Numbered from the stretch's first letter, positions 8,411 to 17,417 are shown. The stretch: 64,000 nt of DNA from JAWWOL01 sp033851545 (GCA_033851545.1 JAWWOO010000060.1:10719-74718), one strand, 5' to 3'. The notes: a model not told the origin generated them from the sequence alone. Translations and numbers: made by a program.

Positions 8411-9250
8411 TCAGTCGCGGAGGAAGTCCAGCGCCTGCGCCACGAACACGTCGTGGTACTGGAAGATGCCGCCGTGTCCAGAGTCCGGGTAGACGCTCAG
8501 CTGGACGTCGGGCAGCAACTGGGCGAGGTGGAACGAGCTGATTGTCGGCAGCATCGTGTCGTCGTCGCCATTGACGACCAGGACGGGCTTGTCCACGTTC
8601 GTCAGTCCCGCAGGCGAGGTGCCCTGCTCCCACTTCGCGAGCGCGGTCAGCTGGGCACCGATCGTCTCGTTGGACACCGGGACATCGCGGTCCTCGGTGC
8701 GCTCGTCCAGACGGGCGAGGAACGCGTCCGCGGCAGCTTGGCTGGTCGCGGTCGGCGAGAAGAACAGGAAGTGCTTGGGGTGCTTGCCCTGAGCGCCCGC
8801 CTTCTCCAGGGCGGCCTGGAGTACCGCCCCTGTGGCAGCGGGTCCCTGGTCACCGGCGGGTGCGGTGCCGGCCAGGATCACGCGGCGGACCAGGTCCGGC
8901 CGCTGCTGGATGATCACCTGCGCGACCATGCCGCCGATGGAGTAGCCGAAGAGGTCGACCGTGCTCAGCCCGAGCGCCTCTAGGAATGCCGCCGCGTCGC
9001 CGGCCATGGCCTCGATGCTGTCGGGGGTGATGCCGCCGGAGCCGCCGACGCCCCTGAGATCGACCAGGATGACGCGCCTCTCTGCCGCGATGCCGTCGAC
9101 CACGGCCGGATCCCAATCGTCGAGTACGGCGGTGAAGTGGTGCAGGAACACCACCGGGATGCCCGTGGTCGGGCCCAGTTCGCGGTAGGCAAACGGCGTC
9201 CCCTCGACCTCGACGCTCTTAGTGACGGCTTCCTTGCTGGTTGAAGACAT
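8411..9250 (-). CDS. Alpha/beta hydrolase
   Basis: 279 residues from ATG at 9250 (MSSTSKEAVTKSVEVEGTPFAYRELG). Hallmarks: oxyanion strand VVFLHHFTAVLDDWD, nucleophile elbow GYSIGG (Ser), acid region VLVVNGDDDTMLP, and the catalytic His in YPDSGHGGIFQYHD. It fits the haloperoxidase/esterase-like branch; HHFT in place of HG suggests a variant oxyanion hole. Substrate is unknown. It is divergent from a TetR regulator with a 34-bp perfect palindrome between them, so induction by the enzyme's substrate or a related hydrophobic compound is the likely logic. Confidence 0.9.
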   Translation of the reverse strand: MSSTSKEAVTKSVEVEGTPFAYRELGPTTGIPVVFLHHFTAVLDDWDPAVVDGIAAERRVILVDLRGVGGSGGITPDSIEAMAGDAAAFLEALGLSTVDLFGYSIGGMVAQVIIQQRPDLVRRVILAGTAPAGDQGPAATGAVLQAALEKAGAQGKHPKHFLFFSPTATSQAAADAFLARLDERTEDRDVPVSNETIGAQLTALAKWEQGTSPAGLTNVDKPVLVVNGDDDTMLPTISSFHLAQLLPDVQLSVYPDSGHGGIFQYHDVFVAQALDFLRD

Positions 9251-9310
9251 GATCTTGGCTCTCTTCCTCTTCTGGGGTTTTGCGAAGGTGTTGGTGCGCC
9301 TGACTCCCAT

Positions 9311-9344
9311 AGGATAGCGCTCGTTATGTAACGAGCGCTATCCT
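9311..9344. promoter_or_regulatory. TetR-type operator, 34-bp perfect palindrome
   Basis: AGGATAGCGCTCGTTA, two bases (TG), then its exact reverse complement TAACGAGCGCTATCCT: sixteen paired bases per arm. It lies between the divergent hydrolase and tetR genes, 39 bp upstream of the tetR ATG. Each arm contains AGCGCT, itself palindromic, so two dimers could bind side by side as with QacR-like TetR proteins. Confidence 0.9.
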
Positions 9345-9382
9345 GAAGGTGCAATCAGCCCCCGAGGGCGTAAGGAGGCCGG

Positions 9383-9964
9383 ATGAGGTACTCGAAGGAG
9401 CACAAAGCACAAGCCAAGGCAAAGATCGTGCGGGAGGCGGCCCGCACGCTCAAGGAGAACGGCTTCCACGCGGTTGGGGTCGACGGACTCGCCGCGTCGG
9501 CCCAGGTCACCTCAGGAGCTCTGTACTCCAACTTCGCGAACAAGGAGGCGGTCCTCGAAGCGGTCGTGGCCACCCAGCTCGGCATCGAATTCGCCGACCT
9601 CGCCGACCAGAAGCCGGCCGAGCGCCGACGCCTGCTCGAAGAGACTCTCCGCCTTTACCTCAGCGACCAGCACCGAGACGACGCCGGGCACGGCTGCGTG
9701 ATGCCGTCGCTGAGCGCCGACGTAGCCCGCGCAGGCGAATCCGTCCGAGATGCGTACCGACGCCGGATGATCGAGCTGGTCGCCCTCCTGGCTCCCGCCA
9801 TGCACGGCAGCCTTGAGGAACAAGAGCGTCAGGCGTGGACCCTGCTCGCCTCGATCGTGGGTGCGATCACGATCGCGCGGGCCCTCCCCTCAGGCGACCA
9901 GGCGCAGGCCGTACTCGACGCCGTTCTCGCGTCAACCATGCAATCCGTCACGAAGGGGCCCTAA
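9383..9964 (+). CDS. TetR/AcrR-family transcriptional regulator
   Basis: 193 residues. The ATG follows GTAAGGAGGCCGG. The N-terminal helix-turn-helix is canonical: KIVREAARTLKENGFHAVGVDGLAASAQVTSGALYSNFANKEAVLEAVV. The C-terminal ligand domain contains GHGCVMPSLSADVARAGESVRDAYRR, typical of the group with a conserved G-C-ML/MP segment. It is a repressor candidate for the divergent hydrolase and for itself through the palindrome at 9311-9344. The effector is unknown. Confidence 0.93.
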   Translation: MRYSKEHKAQAKAKIVREAARTLKENGFHAVGVDGLAASAQVTSGALYSNFANKEAVLEAVVATQLGIEFADLADQKPAERRRLLEETLRLYLSDQHRDDAGHGCVMPSLSADVARAGESVRDAYRRRMIELVALLAPAMHGSLEEQERQAWTLLASIVGAITIARALPSGDQAQAVLDAVLASTMQSVTKGP

Positions 9965-10017
9965 CGCGGACTGCGAACGGCGGCGCTGTGCTCGCAGCCG
10001 GCTTCCGGGCGAGGTTG

Positions 10018-10974
10018 TCAGGCGGGGTGCAGGGCGGCTGTGAGGGTGGCGGTCGCCTGGGCGATCGCGGCGGTGGCGGCGTGTGTGCCGCGCAGGGCGT
10101 TGAGCATGACGAAGTCGTGGATGATGCCTTGGTAGCGCACCGCGGTGACGGGGACGCCGGCGGCGCGCAGCTTTCCGGCATAGGCCTCGCCCTCGTCGCG
10201 CAGCACATCAGCCTCGCCGGTGATCACGAGCGCGGGCGGCAGGTCGGCCAGCTCGTTGAGTGAGGCCCGCAGCGGTGAGGCGGTGATCTCCGCGCGCTGG
10301 GCGGGGTCGGTGGTGTACTGGTCCCAGAACCACTGCATGGCGTCGCGGCGCAGGAAGTAGCCCTCGGCGAACCGGTGGTAGGACTCGGTGTCGAAGTCCG
10401 CGTCGGTAACCGGGTAGAACAGCACCTGCTGCACGAAGCTGACGTCGCCGCACTGCTTGGCCAGCAGGGTGAGCGCCGCGGTCATGTTGCCGCCGACCGA
10501 GTCGCCGGCGACCGCGATCCGGGTCGGGTCGAGGTTCTGCTCCGCGCCGTGCCGGGCGACCCAGGCGGCGACGGCGTAGGACTCCTCGATCGCCGTGGGG
10601 TACTTGGCCTCCGGCGAGAGGCTGTAGTTCGGGAACACCACGGCGGCGTGGGCGCCGACCGCGAGCTCGCGGATCAGCCAGTCGTGGGTGTGCGCGTTGC
10701 CGAACACCCAACCCGCGCCGTGGATATACACGATGACCGGCAGCCGGCCCGTCGCGCCGCGCGGGCGCAGGATCCGCACCGACACCGCGCCGGACGGCCC
10801 GCCCGGCACTGTCGTGTCGCTGACGTCGACGTCCGGCCTCGCGATCTCGCCGGACTGAACGTCGTCCACCACCTCGCGACCCTTCTCCGGGCCGAGGTCG
10901 AACAGGAAGGGCGGGTTGGCGGTCGCGTCGGCGAACTCCTGGGCGGCCGGTTCGAGCACGGGCTTGCTGGTCAT
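10018..10974 (-). CDS. HSL-family (acetyl-hydrolase type) esterase
   Basis: 318 residues. HSL signature: HGAGWVFGNAHTHDWLIREL (oxyanion-hole HGGGW with Ala at the third position) and nucleophile motif GDSVGGNM. The acid and His lie in ALVITGEADVLRDEGEAY and YQGIIHDFVMLNAL. It hydrolyses esters of short or medium acyl chains; the natural substrate is not evident. No signal peptide, so cytoplasmic. It lies downstream of the lysR gene on the same strand across a 143-bp gap that holds a short palindrome. Confidence 0.92.
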   Translation of the reverse strand: MTSKPVLEPAAQEFADATANPPFLFDLGPEKGREVVDDVQSGEIARPDVDVSDTTVPGGPSGAVSVRILRPRGATGRLPVIVYIHGAGWVFGNAHTHDWLIRELAVGAHAAVVFPNYSLSPEAKYPTAIEESYAVAAWVARHGAEQNLDPTRIAVAGDSVGGNMTAALTLLAKQCGDVSFVQQVLFYPVTDADFDTESYHRFAEGYFLRRDAMQWFWDQYTTDPAQRAEITASPLRASLNELADLPPALVITGEADVLRDEGEAYAGKLRAAGVPVTAVRYQGIIHDFVMLNALRGTHAATAAIAQATATLTAALHPA

Positions 10975-11096
10975 GGGACGTCTCCTTGTCCGTGGCCGCG
11001 GCGGCCATCGAGTCGGCCTCCACGGGCGGCGTGGAGGTTTCGCTCGCTACAACCGCGCCTCCGTTACCGCCCATGTCGCCTGCGTCGCACCGGTCT

Positions 11097-11113
11097 CAGA
11101 TGGAGTCCATCTG
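11097..11113. promoter_or_regulatory. Palindrome between lysR and the esterase gene
   Basis: CAGATGGA-G-TCCATCTG, perfect 8-bp arms around one base, 5 bp downstream of the lysR stop and 120 bp upstream of the esterase start. A partial third copy, CAGATGG, overlaps the lysR stop. Either a regulator site for the esterase or a 3' hairpin. Confidence 0.45.
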
Positions 11114-11117
11114 ACAA

Positions 11118-12017
11118 TCAGATGGCCGCGCGGATGCGCAGCAGCTGATCGGCGAACCGCCGTGCTGCCGGACTGGTCTCGCCCACCGAAGGCAGCATTA
11201 GGTAGATGTGCCTCTCCAGGTGCACGTCCGCAACCGTGATGAACCGCAGAACGTTGTCTGGTGCGGTCAGCACCGGGTACTGCAGACCGACCGGAGCGAA
11301 GCCTATGCCGACCCCTGCACTGACTAGCTCGAGGAACAGTTCCCAGTCGCCGACCTCACAGACCACGCGACGCGGTATGCCCTCGCTGGCGAACGCGGCG
11401 TCGCTCAACAGGCGACCGGTCCACCCCGGGGGTATCTCGACGAAGCGCTCGTCGGCGAGTTGTCTCAGGCTGACCTCTGCCTGCTCCGCCAGGCGGTGAT
11501 CGGAACGGCAGACGAGGCGCATTGGCTCTCGCGCCAAAGGCGTCATCCGGACGCCCGGGACCTGGCTGACCGCGGGTCCGATCACGCAGTCCAGTTCTCC
11601 CGTCTCCAGCATCGAGATCATCGTCAGCCCGGGTGCGTACTGCAGGCGCAGGTCGATGCCGGGATGGTCGCGAGCGAACTCCCCGAGATAGGAAGCGAAC
11701 GGCACCAAATGCTGAGCGGAGAGTGAGATGCCGATGCGCAGGGTGCCGATGAGCACGTCACGGGTGTGGTGTACGACCTGTTCCGCCTGCGCGGCGCTGG
11801 TGAGCGTGCGACGCGCCGCGCCCACCAACGCATCCCCAGCCGCGGTGAGTCGAACCGGCCGCGTGCCGCGGACATAGAGAGGGGTACCGAGCTCGCGTTC
11901 GAGGGCCTGGATCGAGTTCGACAGGCCTGACTGCACGATGAGTTCGCGCTTGGCGGCGCGGGTGATGCTGCGTTCCTCGACCAACGCCACGAAGTGACGC
12001 AACTGCCTGAGTTCCAT
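11118..12017 (-). CDS. LysR-family transcriptional regulator
   Basis: 299 residues from ATG at 12017 (MELRQLRHFVALVEERSITRAA), the standard LysR opening; the longer upstream frame is not family-like. The helix-turn-helix is SITRAAKRELIVQSGLSNSIQALERELG, followed by the linker and a periplasmic-binding-protein-like effector domain (GTLRIGIS, LDCVIGPAV, GVGIGFAPVG). It is divergent from an MFS transporter across 172 bp, so that gene is the most likely target. The effector is unknown. Confidence 0.93.
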   Translation of the reverse strand: MELRQLRHFVALVEERSITRAAKRELIVQSGLSNSIQALERELGTPLYVRGTRPVRLTAAGDALVGAARRTLTSAAQAEQVVHHTRDVLIGTLRIGISLSAQHLVPFASYLGEFARDHPGIDLRLQYAPGLTMISMLETGELDCVIGPAVSQVPGVRMTPLAREPMRLVCRSDHRLAEQAEVSLRQLADERFVEIPPGWTGRLLSDAAFASEGIPRRVVCEVGDWELFLELVSAGVGIGFAPVGLQYPVLTAPDNVLRFITVADVHLERHIYLMLPSVGETSPAARRFADQLLRIRAAI

Positions 12018-12189
12018 CGGCGACCACTCCTCGAGGCCTGATCTGCAGCCTATCTGGACAGCATCATCTGTCAGGAAGATCGAATCCATCTCTGCGCGCT
12101 GCCTCCGGACGGGCCTCGACGTCCCGACGGGCGTCGTTGACACCCACGAACCAGTCAATAGAAAACCCGTCAAGACAGGAGATCCGACC

Positions 12190-13434
12190 ATGGCAGACCA
12201 CTCGACGGTCGCTGCGGCGCCGCAGAAATTGTCAACCATCAGATCCGGTCACGGCGTCGTCTCGCACAACGTCGCCTTCTGGCTGGTGACCGCCGCCTTC
12301 GTGTCGTTGCAGGCGTTCGGCACCGTCCCGACACCGCTGTGGCCGCTGTACGCCGCACGCGACGGGTTCGGCTCGACCACGGTGACCCTCGCCTTCGCCT
12401 GCATGGTCGTCGGGGCAGGCGCCAGCCTGTACCTCTTCGGTCATCTCTCCGACCGGTTCGGTCGGCGGCGCATCATCGTCCCTGCTCTCGCGTTCGGCAT
12501 CACCGCCGCCACGGTCATAGCGTGGTGGCCGTCCCTGCCCGGGCTACTGATCGGGCGCGTCCTGACCGGCGTCGCCGTCGGCCTGATGGCCTCCACCGCG
12601 ACGACCTACCTCACCGACCTCTATCGGGCTGGGCATCAAGCGCAGCCGAGCTCACGGATGCCGTCGACCGTCGCCTCGGTGGCGAACCTCGGCGGGCTGT
12701 CCCTAGGGCCTTTGGTGGCGGGCGCCCTTCTGCGCTGGGTCGGGCACCCGTTCACCACCTCCTACCTCGTGTTCATCGCACTAATGGTTATCGGCGCGAT
12801 CTCGGTCAGCCTCAGCCCAGAAACGGTCGACCTCGAGCTGCCCAAATCCGCTGGCGCACCCAAGTTCGTCCTACGCCAAGCGCAGCGCACCGTTTTCATC
12901 GGCGCAGCCGCAGTGGCGTTCTGCTCATTCGCGATCTTCGGGCTGTTCTCCTCCGTCGGCTCGCTCATCGTTCACACCGAGCTGCACGAGAGCTCCCCCT
13001 TCATCTGGGGACTGGCCGGTTTCCTCGTCCTTGGCGCGTCCGCCATCGCCCAGACGCTGTTCCCGAAACTCGCCGTCATCCGGATGCTCGTTCTCGGTCT
13101 CATCGGAGTACCCGTCGGCATGGCCCTGGTCGTTGTCGCTCTCTACCACCCGTCGCTCACCCTCTACCTACTGGGATCGGCGATCGCCGGCGCCGGCGCG
13201 GGGCTGCTGTTCAAAGCCGCCCTCAGCGTGGCAATCACCACCGCCGAGCCGGGCTCGACCGCCGGAGTTCTTGCCCTGTTCTTTGTCATCGCCTACCTCG
13301 GACTGGGTCTGCCGGTTCTGTTGACCGCGGCCACGCAACTGGTCGGCAGCCGGTCAGCGTTGATCGTGTTCAGCGTGCTCATTCTGGCGATCTCTGGCAT
13401 TGCCGTGCGGCTCCAAGCGGCGGCGCTGCGCTAG
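12190..13434 (+). CDS. MFS transporter
   Basis: 414 residues with about twelve hydrophobic segments. The ATG follows ACAGGAGATCCGACC. The loop 2-3 motif A is GHLSDRFGRRR (residues 84-94), and RVLTGVAVGLMASTATTYLTDLY resembles motif C/D regions of drug-efflux or sugar MFS proteins. It probably works as a proton-coupled exporter in the cytoplasmic membrane, substrate unknown. It is divergent from the LysR regulator, which fits inducible export. Confidence 0.9.
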   Translation: MADHSTVAAAPQKLSTIRSGHGVVSHNVAFWLVTAAFVSLQAFGTVPTPLWPLYAARDGFGSTTVTLAFACMVVGAGASLYLFGHLSDRFGRRRIIVPALAFGITAATVIAWWPSLPGLLIGRVLTGVAVGLMASTATTYLTDLYRAGHQAQPSSRMPSTVASVANLGGLSLGPLVAGALLRWVGHPFTTSYLVFIALMVIGAISVSLSPETVDLELPKSAGAPKFVLRQAQRTVFIGAAAVAFCSFAIFGLFSSVGSLIVHTELHESSPFIWGLAGFLVLGASAIAQTLFPKLAVIRMLVLGLIGVPVGMALVVVALYHPSLTLYLLGSAIAGAGAGLLFKAALSVAITTAEPGSTAGVLALFFVIAYLGLGLPVLLTAATQLVGSRSALIVFSVLILAISGIAVRLQAAALR

Positions 13435-13499
13435 GTGCGCGGAGGCAGAGTCGCGGGTTTGCGCTAGGGCCGCTGATAGCTCAATCGAGACTGACGCCC

Positions 13500-14090
13500 T
13501 CATGACGAAGTCCTACTGGAGATGCTCCGTGGGAAGCCTGCGTCCGTGGCCGCGCGCCCGTAGCGCTCGTAGATCAGGCAGGAGCCGGACGTCCTGGTCT
13601 TGACCAGGTCTAGCCGAACGTCTTCGGTGACCGCCGGCAGGAACGGCGTGCCGCCACCGACGACGACCGGATTACGGAACATGCGCAGCTCGTCGACGAG
13701 GCCGAGCTCGATCGCTGCCGCGGCCAGGCCGGCGCCGCCGATCGAGACGTCCTTGTCGGTCGCGTCAAGCGCCGCAGCGGCCTCCTCGGCCACGGACGCC
13801 TCGGCGAGCCGGGCGTCGCCCTGAACGCTGTCGAGCGTGCGGCTGAATACGACCTTCGGGATAGTGCACCAGACGTCGGCGAACGCGGGCCCGAGCTCGT
13901 TGTCGCGCATCGACGGATCCGTCTCCCACACCAGCATGGTCTCGTAAATCCTGCGGCCGCACAGATAGCCGCCGAGCTCGCGTGCGATGTGGGAACGAAA
14001 CTGCTCCCCTTTAGGGACCGTCCACCCGAACGCGCCCGCGCGGTCGGCGATAAAGCCGTCCACCGAGACGCTCATCGAGTAGATCAGCAT
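13500..14090 (-). CDS. Dihydrofolate reductase-family (RibD C-terminal-like) protein
   Basis: 196 residues. It begins MLIYSMSVSVDGFIADRAG, the usual opening of RibD_C/YyaP-type DHFR-fold proteins, with GGYLCGRRIYETM and DVSIGGAGLAAAAIELGLVDELRMFRNPVVVGGGTPFLP as NADPH- and substrate-site regions. These proteins use NADPH to reduce unknown substrates and are usually not the essential folate enzyme. The C-terminal 20 residues (after YERYGR) look unrelated and may be read-through into intergenic sequence. It converges on the MFS gene. Confidence 0.88.
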   Translation of the reverse strand: MLIYSMSVSVDGFIADRAGAFGWTVPKGEQFRSHIARELGGYLCGRRIYETMLVWETDPSMRDNELGPAFADVWCTIPKVVFSRTLDSVQGDARLAEASVAEEAAAALDATDKDVSIGGAGLAAAAIELGLVDELRMFRNPVVVGGGTPFLPAVTEDVRLDLVKTRTSGSCLIYERYGRAATDAGFPRSISSRTSS

Positions 14091-14640
14091 GGCTTCAACC
14101 TCATCGCAGCTGAGCGACGGACGATGATCGCGACGACGTTCACCATTGAGCTTGACATCGGGCCCTCCCCCCTTCTGGGGGGCTGCTCAGGCACAGCTAG
14201 TGACCGATCGCGAGACGCAAACTCATCGCTCATCGTCGTGGGCGGTCCAAGCGATCGTACGGCCATTGCCGACGCCGCAGGGAGATCCCGGAATCGGAAG
14301 GACTATCGCGAGGGCGCAGACCGGTCCCAGCCGAACAGGCCGTTGGCACGGGCCCCCGGGCGGTGTGTCGTATGTCGACGGATCACCGGGGTGCCTTCGG
14401 GTCGGGGTGCGCGGTTCGTTCTGCTCGCTGGGAAATTCGACGGTCCTAAGCCGGCACCCGGGTCGCGGCTGTTGGCGAACCTCGACCGGCACATCGCCCT
14501 GCAGGTTTCGAGGGCGGTGGTTCCTTGCCGAGCGCCGTCGCAGATGTCGATCGGCGTCAGCGACAGCGGCCGTCCCGGCGGTTAGCATGATCGTCGTCGG
14601 GTCGCCGCACCCGCTGTCGCTCGGCGAGGGGGGTTCGGTG
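14091..14640. other. Intergenic region with the first full repeat copy
   Basis: About 550 bp with no convincing gene. It contains a full copy of the dispersed repeat (14475-14564) and a possible core fragment at about 14202-14225. This is where the repeat-rich part of the window begins. Confidence 0.5.
14475..14564 (-). repeat. Dispersed intergenic repeat, full copy (reverse orientation)
   Basis: On the plus strand it reads GAACCTCGACCGGCACATCG at one end and GTCGCAGATGTCGATCGGC at the other, the reverse complement of the family's right arm and left core. About 80 bp separate the arms. It is the first clear copy met from the left of the window. Confidence 0.75.
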
Positions 14641-15315
14641 ATGGCAGCATCGTTTGCCGACGCTGCTGATGGCTGCGGGCCGATCGTGCTGCGCACCAGT
14701 TGGCCGCGTGCCCTTGCCTCCGCCGGCTTCGCGGGTGCGCTCCCGATGGCATTCCCGCTGGTAGCCCTGGTGACCCGGCAACCGGGTCACGCGCCGATCG
14801 ACGGGCTGTCACAGGGCACCCTCGCCTTCTTCACCGCGATGACCTGCCTGAGTCTGTGGGCGGAGCGCAGCAAGTCGCTCCGGCTAGGACCAGGCACGCT
14901 CACCCTGCGCACTGGGCTTCGTGTCCGGCGCCTCGCGGTCGCCGACGTGGCGGCGGTCACGCTGGAGCGCTACGCGGGAGCGCGGATGGTGACGCTGTGG
15001 ACCCGCGACGGCAAGGCGCACCGCGTCGGTGCTGCCGGTCGCACCCGGGGACTGGTTCGCGAGAGCTTCGATCGGGATTGGCACACGGTCGGGAGCTGGT
15101 GGCTGGCCAACGGCGGCGACCCGCGACCCCACCAGGTGGCGGTTGTCCCGACGTTCGCCACCAGTTGGGCTGACCCTGCCGGCTTCGACTGGCGCCCGAC
15201 TCACACAAGCAATGCGACCCCCCCGCCCACCTGGGCCACCGGGCAGACCGGCGACCTCAAGCCGCGCGAGCAGTCGATCCGGGACTCTTGGCAGCGTCCG
15301 GGCACCGGCTGCTGA
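14641..15315 (+). CDS. Membrane-anchored PH-like (bacterial PH) domain protein
   Basis: 224 residues from ATG at 14641, preceded by GAGGGGGGTTCGGTG. Two hydrophobic segments (FAGALPMAFPLVALV and LAFFTAMTCLSLW, residues about 27-70) precede a beta-rich PH-like segment: LRLGPGTLTLRTGLRVRRLAVADVAAVTLERY. The tail is Pro/Trp-rich and soluble. Bacterial PH-like proteins of this kind sit on the membrane and have mostly unknown roles. An ATG at 14587 is an alternative start. Confidence 0.65.
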   Translation: MAASFADAADGCGPIVLRTSWPRALASAGFAGALPMAFPLVALVTRQPGHAPIDGLSQGTLAFFTAMTCLSLWAERSKSLRLGPGTLTLRTGLRVRRLAVADVAAVTLERYAGARMVTLWTRDGKAHRVGAAGRTRGLVRESFDRDWHTVGSWWLANGGDPRPHQVAVVPTFATSWADPAGFDWRPTHTSNATPPPTWATGQTGDLKPREQSIRDSWQRPGTGC

Positions 15316-15347
15316 AAGGGACAACAACTTTCCGCGGTTAGCGATCC

Positions 15348-16082
15348 TCAATCGTGGCTCTGTTGGGCAGTGTGAAACGCACCGAGGCAGGCTTCTACGC
15401 CGCCCGGTCCGTCGGCTGCGTGCGGGTTGGAGTTCGGGACGAGGGTCGATTGACCGCCGAGGGTCAGTTCCCATCTGACCGGTCTGACCTCGTGGCCGGC
15501 GGGGCACCCTCCGTCCGCGGAAGGTCCGTCGCGGTACTCCCCGACGATGGGCACCACGGCCATGGTGTGCCCGGAGGCCGCGTAGGAGCCTGCAGCGGGG
15601 ACAACGGTCCGTGCGGTGAGGACCAGGACCGGTGAAGCAGGCGCTGATTGCAAGGCCATCGACTGACGTACGGGATGGCCCGAGGCGTCCAGGCCGCGCA
15701 ATAGGACCGGGCGGTCGAGCCGGCACGGTGCGGGGCCGGAGTTGCGCAGAGTGATCGCCGCGATGATGTTGCCTGCGCCGGGTTCTGCTCCGGCGAACGC
15801 TGCCCGCAGCTGGCTCAGCACACAGCTGGGGAGTCGGTCGAGGGCGCCATCCGTGCGACTGGATACGGGCCGGATGCTCGGCGAGGGCGCCGGAGCGCCT
15901 GTGGTGGCAGGTTCGGCGTTGTTGGTAGCGGTGGACATCGATGTGGAGCTATCGGACGCGGTCGTGGACACGGCGGCGGATGGTGCCAAAGGTGGTGACC
16001 CCGAGGCCGAGGACGCCGCGCGGTTGCACCCGGTGCCCAGGGGCAACACCAAGCACACGGCGATCAGCCGACGTGCAGTCAT
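15348..16082 (-). CDS. Lipoprotein with DUF4232-like domain
   Basis: 244 residues from ATG at 16082. Signal peptide MTARRLIAVCLVLPLGTGC ends in a lipobox (LGTGC), so export and lipidation are expected. A Ser/Thr/Ala/Pro-rich linker of about 60 residues follows. The folded part contains LPSCVLSQLRAAFAGAEPGAGNIIAAITLRNSGPAPCRLDRPVLLRGLDASG, resembling DUF4232: a Cys pair and a non-catalytic beta sandwich found in actinobacterial lipoproteins. Function is unknown. It is monocistronic and convergent with the preceding gene. Confidence 0.78.
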   Translation of the reverse strand: MTARRLIAVCLVLPLGTGCNRAASSASGSPPLAPSAAVSTTASDSSTSMSTATNNAEPATTGAPAPSPSIRPVSSRTDGALDRLPSCVLSQLRAAFAGAEPGAGNIIAAITLRNSGPAPCRLDRPVLLRGLDASGHPVRQSMALQSAPASPVLVLTARTVVPAAGSYAASGHTMAVVPIVGEYRDGPSADGGCPAGHEVRPVRWELTLGGQSTLVPNSNPHAADGPGGVEACLGAFHTAQQSHD

Positions 16083-16303
16083 GCAAGCCAGGACGCCGCA
16101 AGCACCGCCCTGGTTGTCGTACGCCGATCGCAAACTCGTTGTCGCCGGTCCGTATGTCCGAGACAGGGATCACTCGGCTGGGCAGTAGCGCCGGTTGACT
16201 GGAGCCGGGGAACCAGAGACGGGGCAGTACCGTCTGATGGTCGAAGGCCCGGCAACCCAGGCAGGCACCGCCGCGGTCTGCCAGTGGGACAGTGACGGCG
16301 GGG

Positions 16304-16786
16304 ATGAGCATGCAGACGAGGTCGTTCGTTGGTGGTGTCGCCGGAGCCTTGCTCCTATCGGGTTGCGCCCAGGGCACCCGCGTCACCAGGGTGCAGGTCG
16401 CAGGACCGTCGGGGTTTCCGTCCGCGGCCGCAGCTCACCCGCTGGTCGACGCCGTGCACTTCCGTGACGGCATCAGCTTCGACGTCCCGGCAGCGTCCGC
16501 GTCGCCGGCGGTCAGCGCCGAGGTGGCGTACAGGTCGTGCGCGACGGACGGTGCGTGCGACCCCGGCAAGGCGCCGGACATCGGGATTGCCTCCGTGACC
16601 ATTCCGGACGTTGAGGACGCGGCGGGAACAAAGATCATCGGACGCCTTGCCTACGTGCTCACCTGGTCCGGCGTCCCCTGTGTCGGCGCAGGTCCCGCCG
16701 CGGCGGACACCCCCACCGCCTGCACCATGTACCAATTGGTCGACGCCGGCACAGGAAAGACCTTGTACAGCATGGACCACAACTGA
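16304..16786 (+). CDS. Small lipoprotein of unknown function
   Basis: 160 residues from ATG at 16304 (MSMQTRSFVGGVAGALLLSGC), with a GCGGGG site just before it; a GTG 12 bp upstream is possible. Lipobox LLSGC. The mature part has four Cys (RSCATDGACDPG and VPCVGAG...TACTMYQL), probably two disulfides, and ends in YQLVDAGTGKTLYSMDHN. No recognised domain. It shares a cysteine-pair style and the closing DAGTGK/DAATGT pattern with the membrane protein at 48240-48923, which hints at a shared domain. Confidence 0.75.
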   Translation: MSMQTRSFVGGVAGALLLSGCAQGTRVTRVQVAGPSGFPSAAAAHPLVDAVHFRDGISFDVPAASASPAVSAEVAYRSCATDGACDPGKAPDIGIASVTIPDVEDAAGTKIIGRLAYVLTWSGVPCVGAGPAAADTPTACTMYQLVDAGTGKTLYSMDHN

Positions 16787-17049
16787 CTCGCGACGCTGAC
16801 GTCAGCCGCGAGACGAACGGCGCTCCAACGACACCTGCGGCCAGGGGTGATCGTGGGGACTATGAGGCTGATCTGCGTGTGGCCCATGGCTCGTCGCATT
16901 TGTCAAAGCACTGAGCGGTGCACCGGCGGCCGCCGTGGCGGTCGTAAACACGGTCGTCCCGGTTAGGGTCCCACGGCCCCCGCCCGGCAAGCTTCCTGGG
17001 CCAGAATCCGCATCGGCGAGCTTGGCCAAGGCCCGTGCGACGTGTGTCG

Positions 17050-17141
17050 ATCACCGAACCCCGACCTGCGCACGGTACGGGCGAGCAGGTCGGCCTTCGC
17101 TCAGGACGGTCAGCCTGTTGCAATTGTCGATCGTCAACTGG
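17050..17141 (-). repeat. Dispersed intergenic repeat, full copy (reverse orientation)
   Basis: Its reverse complement begins GATCGACAATTGCAACAGGC and ends GTCGGGGTTCG. Aligned by eye with the copy at 26821-26910 it matches at 72 of 78 bases, in opposite orientation and almost 10 kb away. The rest of the 400-bp gap 16787-17189 holds nothing recognised. Confidence 0.9.
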
Positions 17142-17189
17142 AGCGGATCCCCTCGTGCCGGACTGGCCGAGAGAAGACGAGGGTCAGCG

Positions 17190-17375
17190 CTACTGCTGGC
17201 GTTTCGCTGCTCGGCGCTGAGTCCAAGCGGCGAGATTGTTGTACAGCGATAGCGCCAGCCACCCCAAGCCGACTAGGTACAGAGAGGTCAGAAGGATCCA
17301 GGCGAAGATCAGCAGCTCGGCCTTTCGGAAGCTGATCTCGGCGACTTCCCCTGCTCCGACGCTGTACTTGACCAC
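17190..17375 (-). CDS. Small single-pass membrane protein
   Basis: 61 residues from a GTG. One strong hydrophobic segment, LLIFAWILLTSLYLVGLGWLALSLY, is followed by a basic tail (TQRRAAKRQQ), predicting the C-terminus in the cytoplasm. No homologous family recognised. It starts about 80 bp from the divergent VOC gene. Coding status rests on the membrane segment only. Confidence 0.45.
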   Translation of the reverse strand: MVKYSVGAGEVAEISFRKAELLIFAWILLTSLYLVGLGWLALSLYNNLAAWTQRRAAKRQQ

Positions 17376-17417
17376 CCCCTAAGGCTACTGCTGGCTCACC
17401 GCTGCTAGACGTAGGGC

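Noticed and set aside
12339..13505. 388-codon frame over the MFS gene
   Set aside because: A +1 shadow of the transporter, Arg-rich, with no membrane segments.
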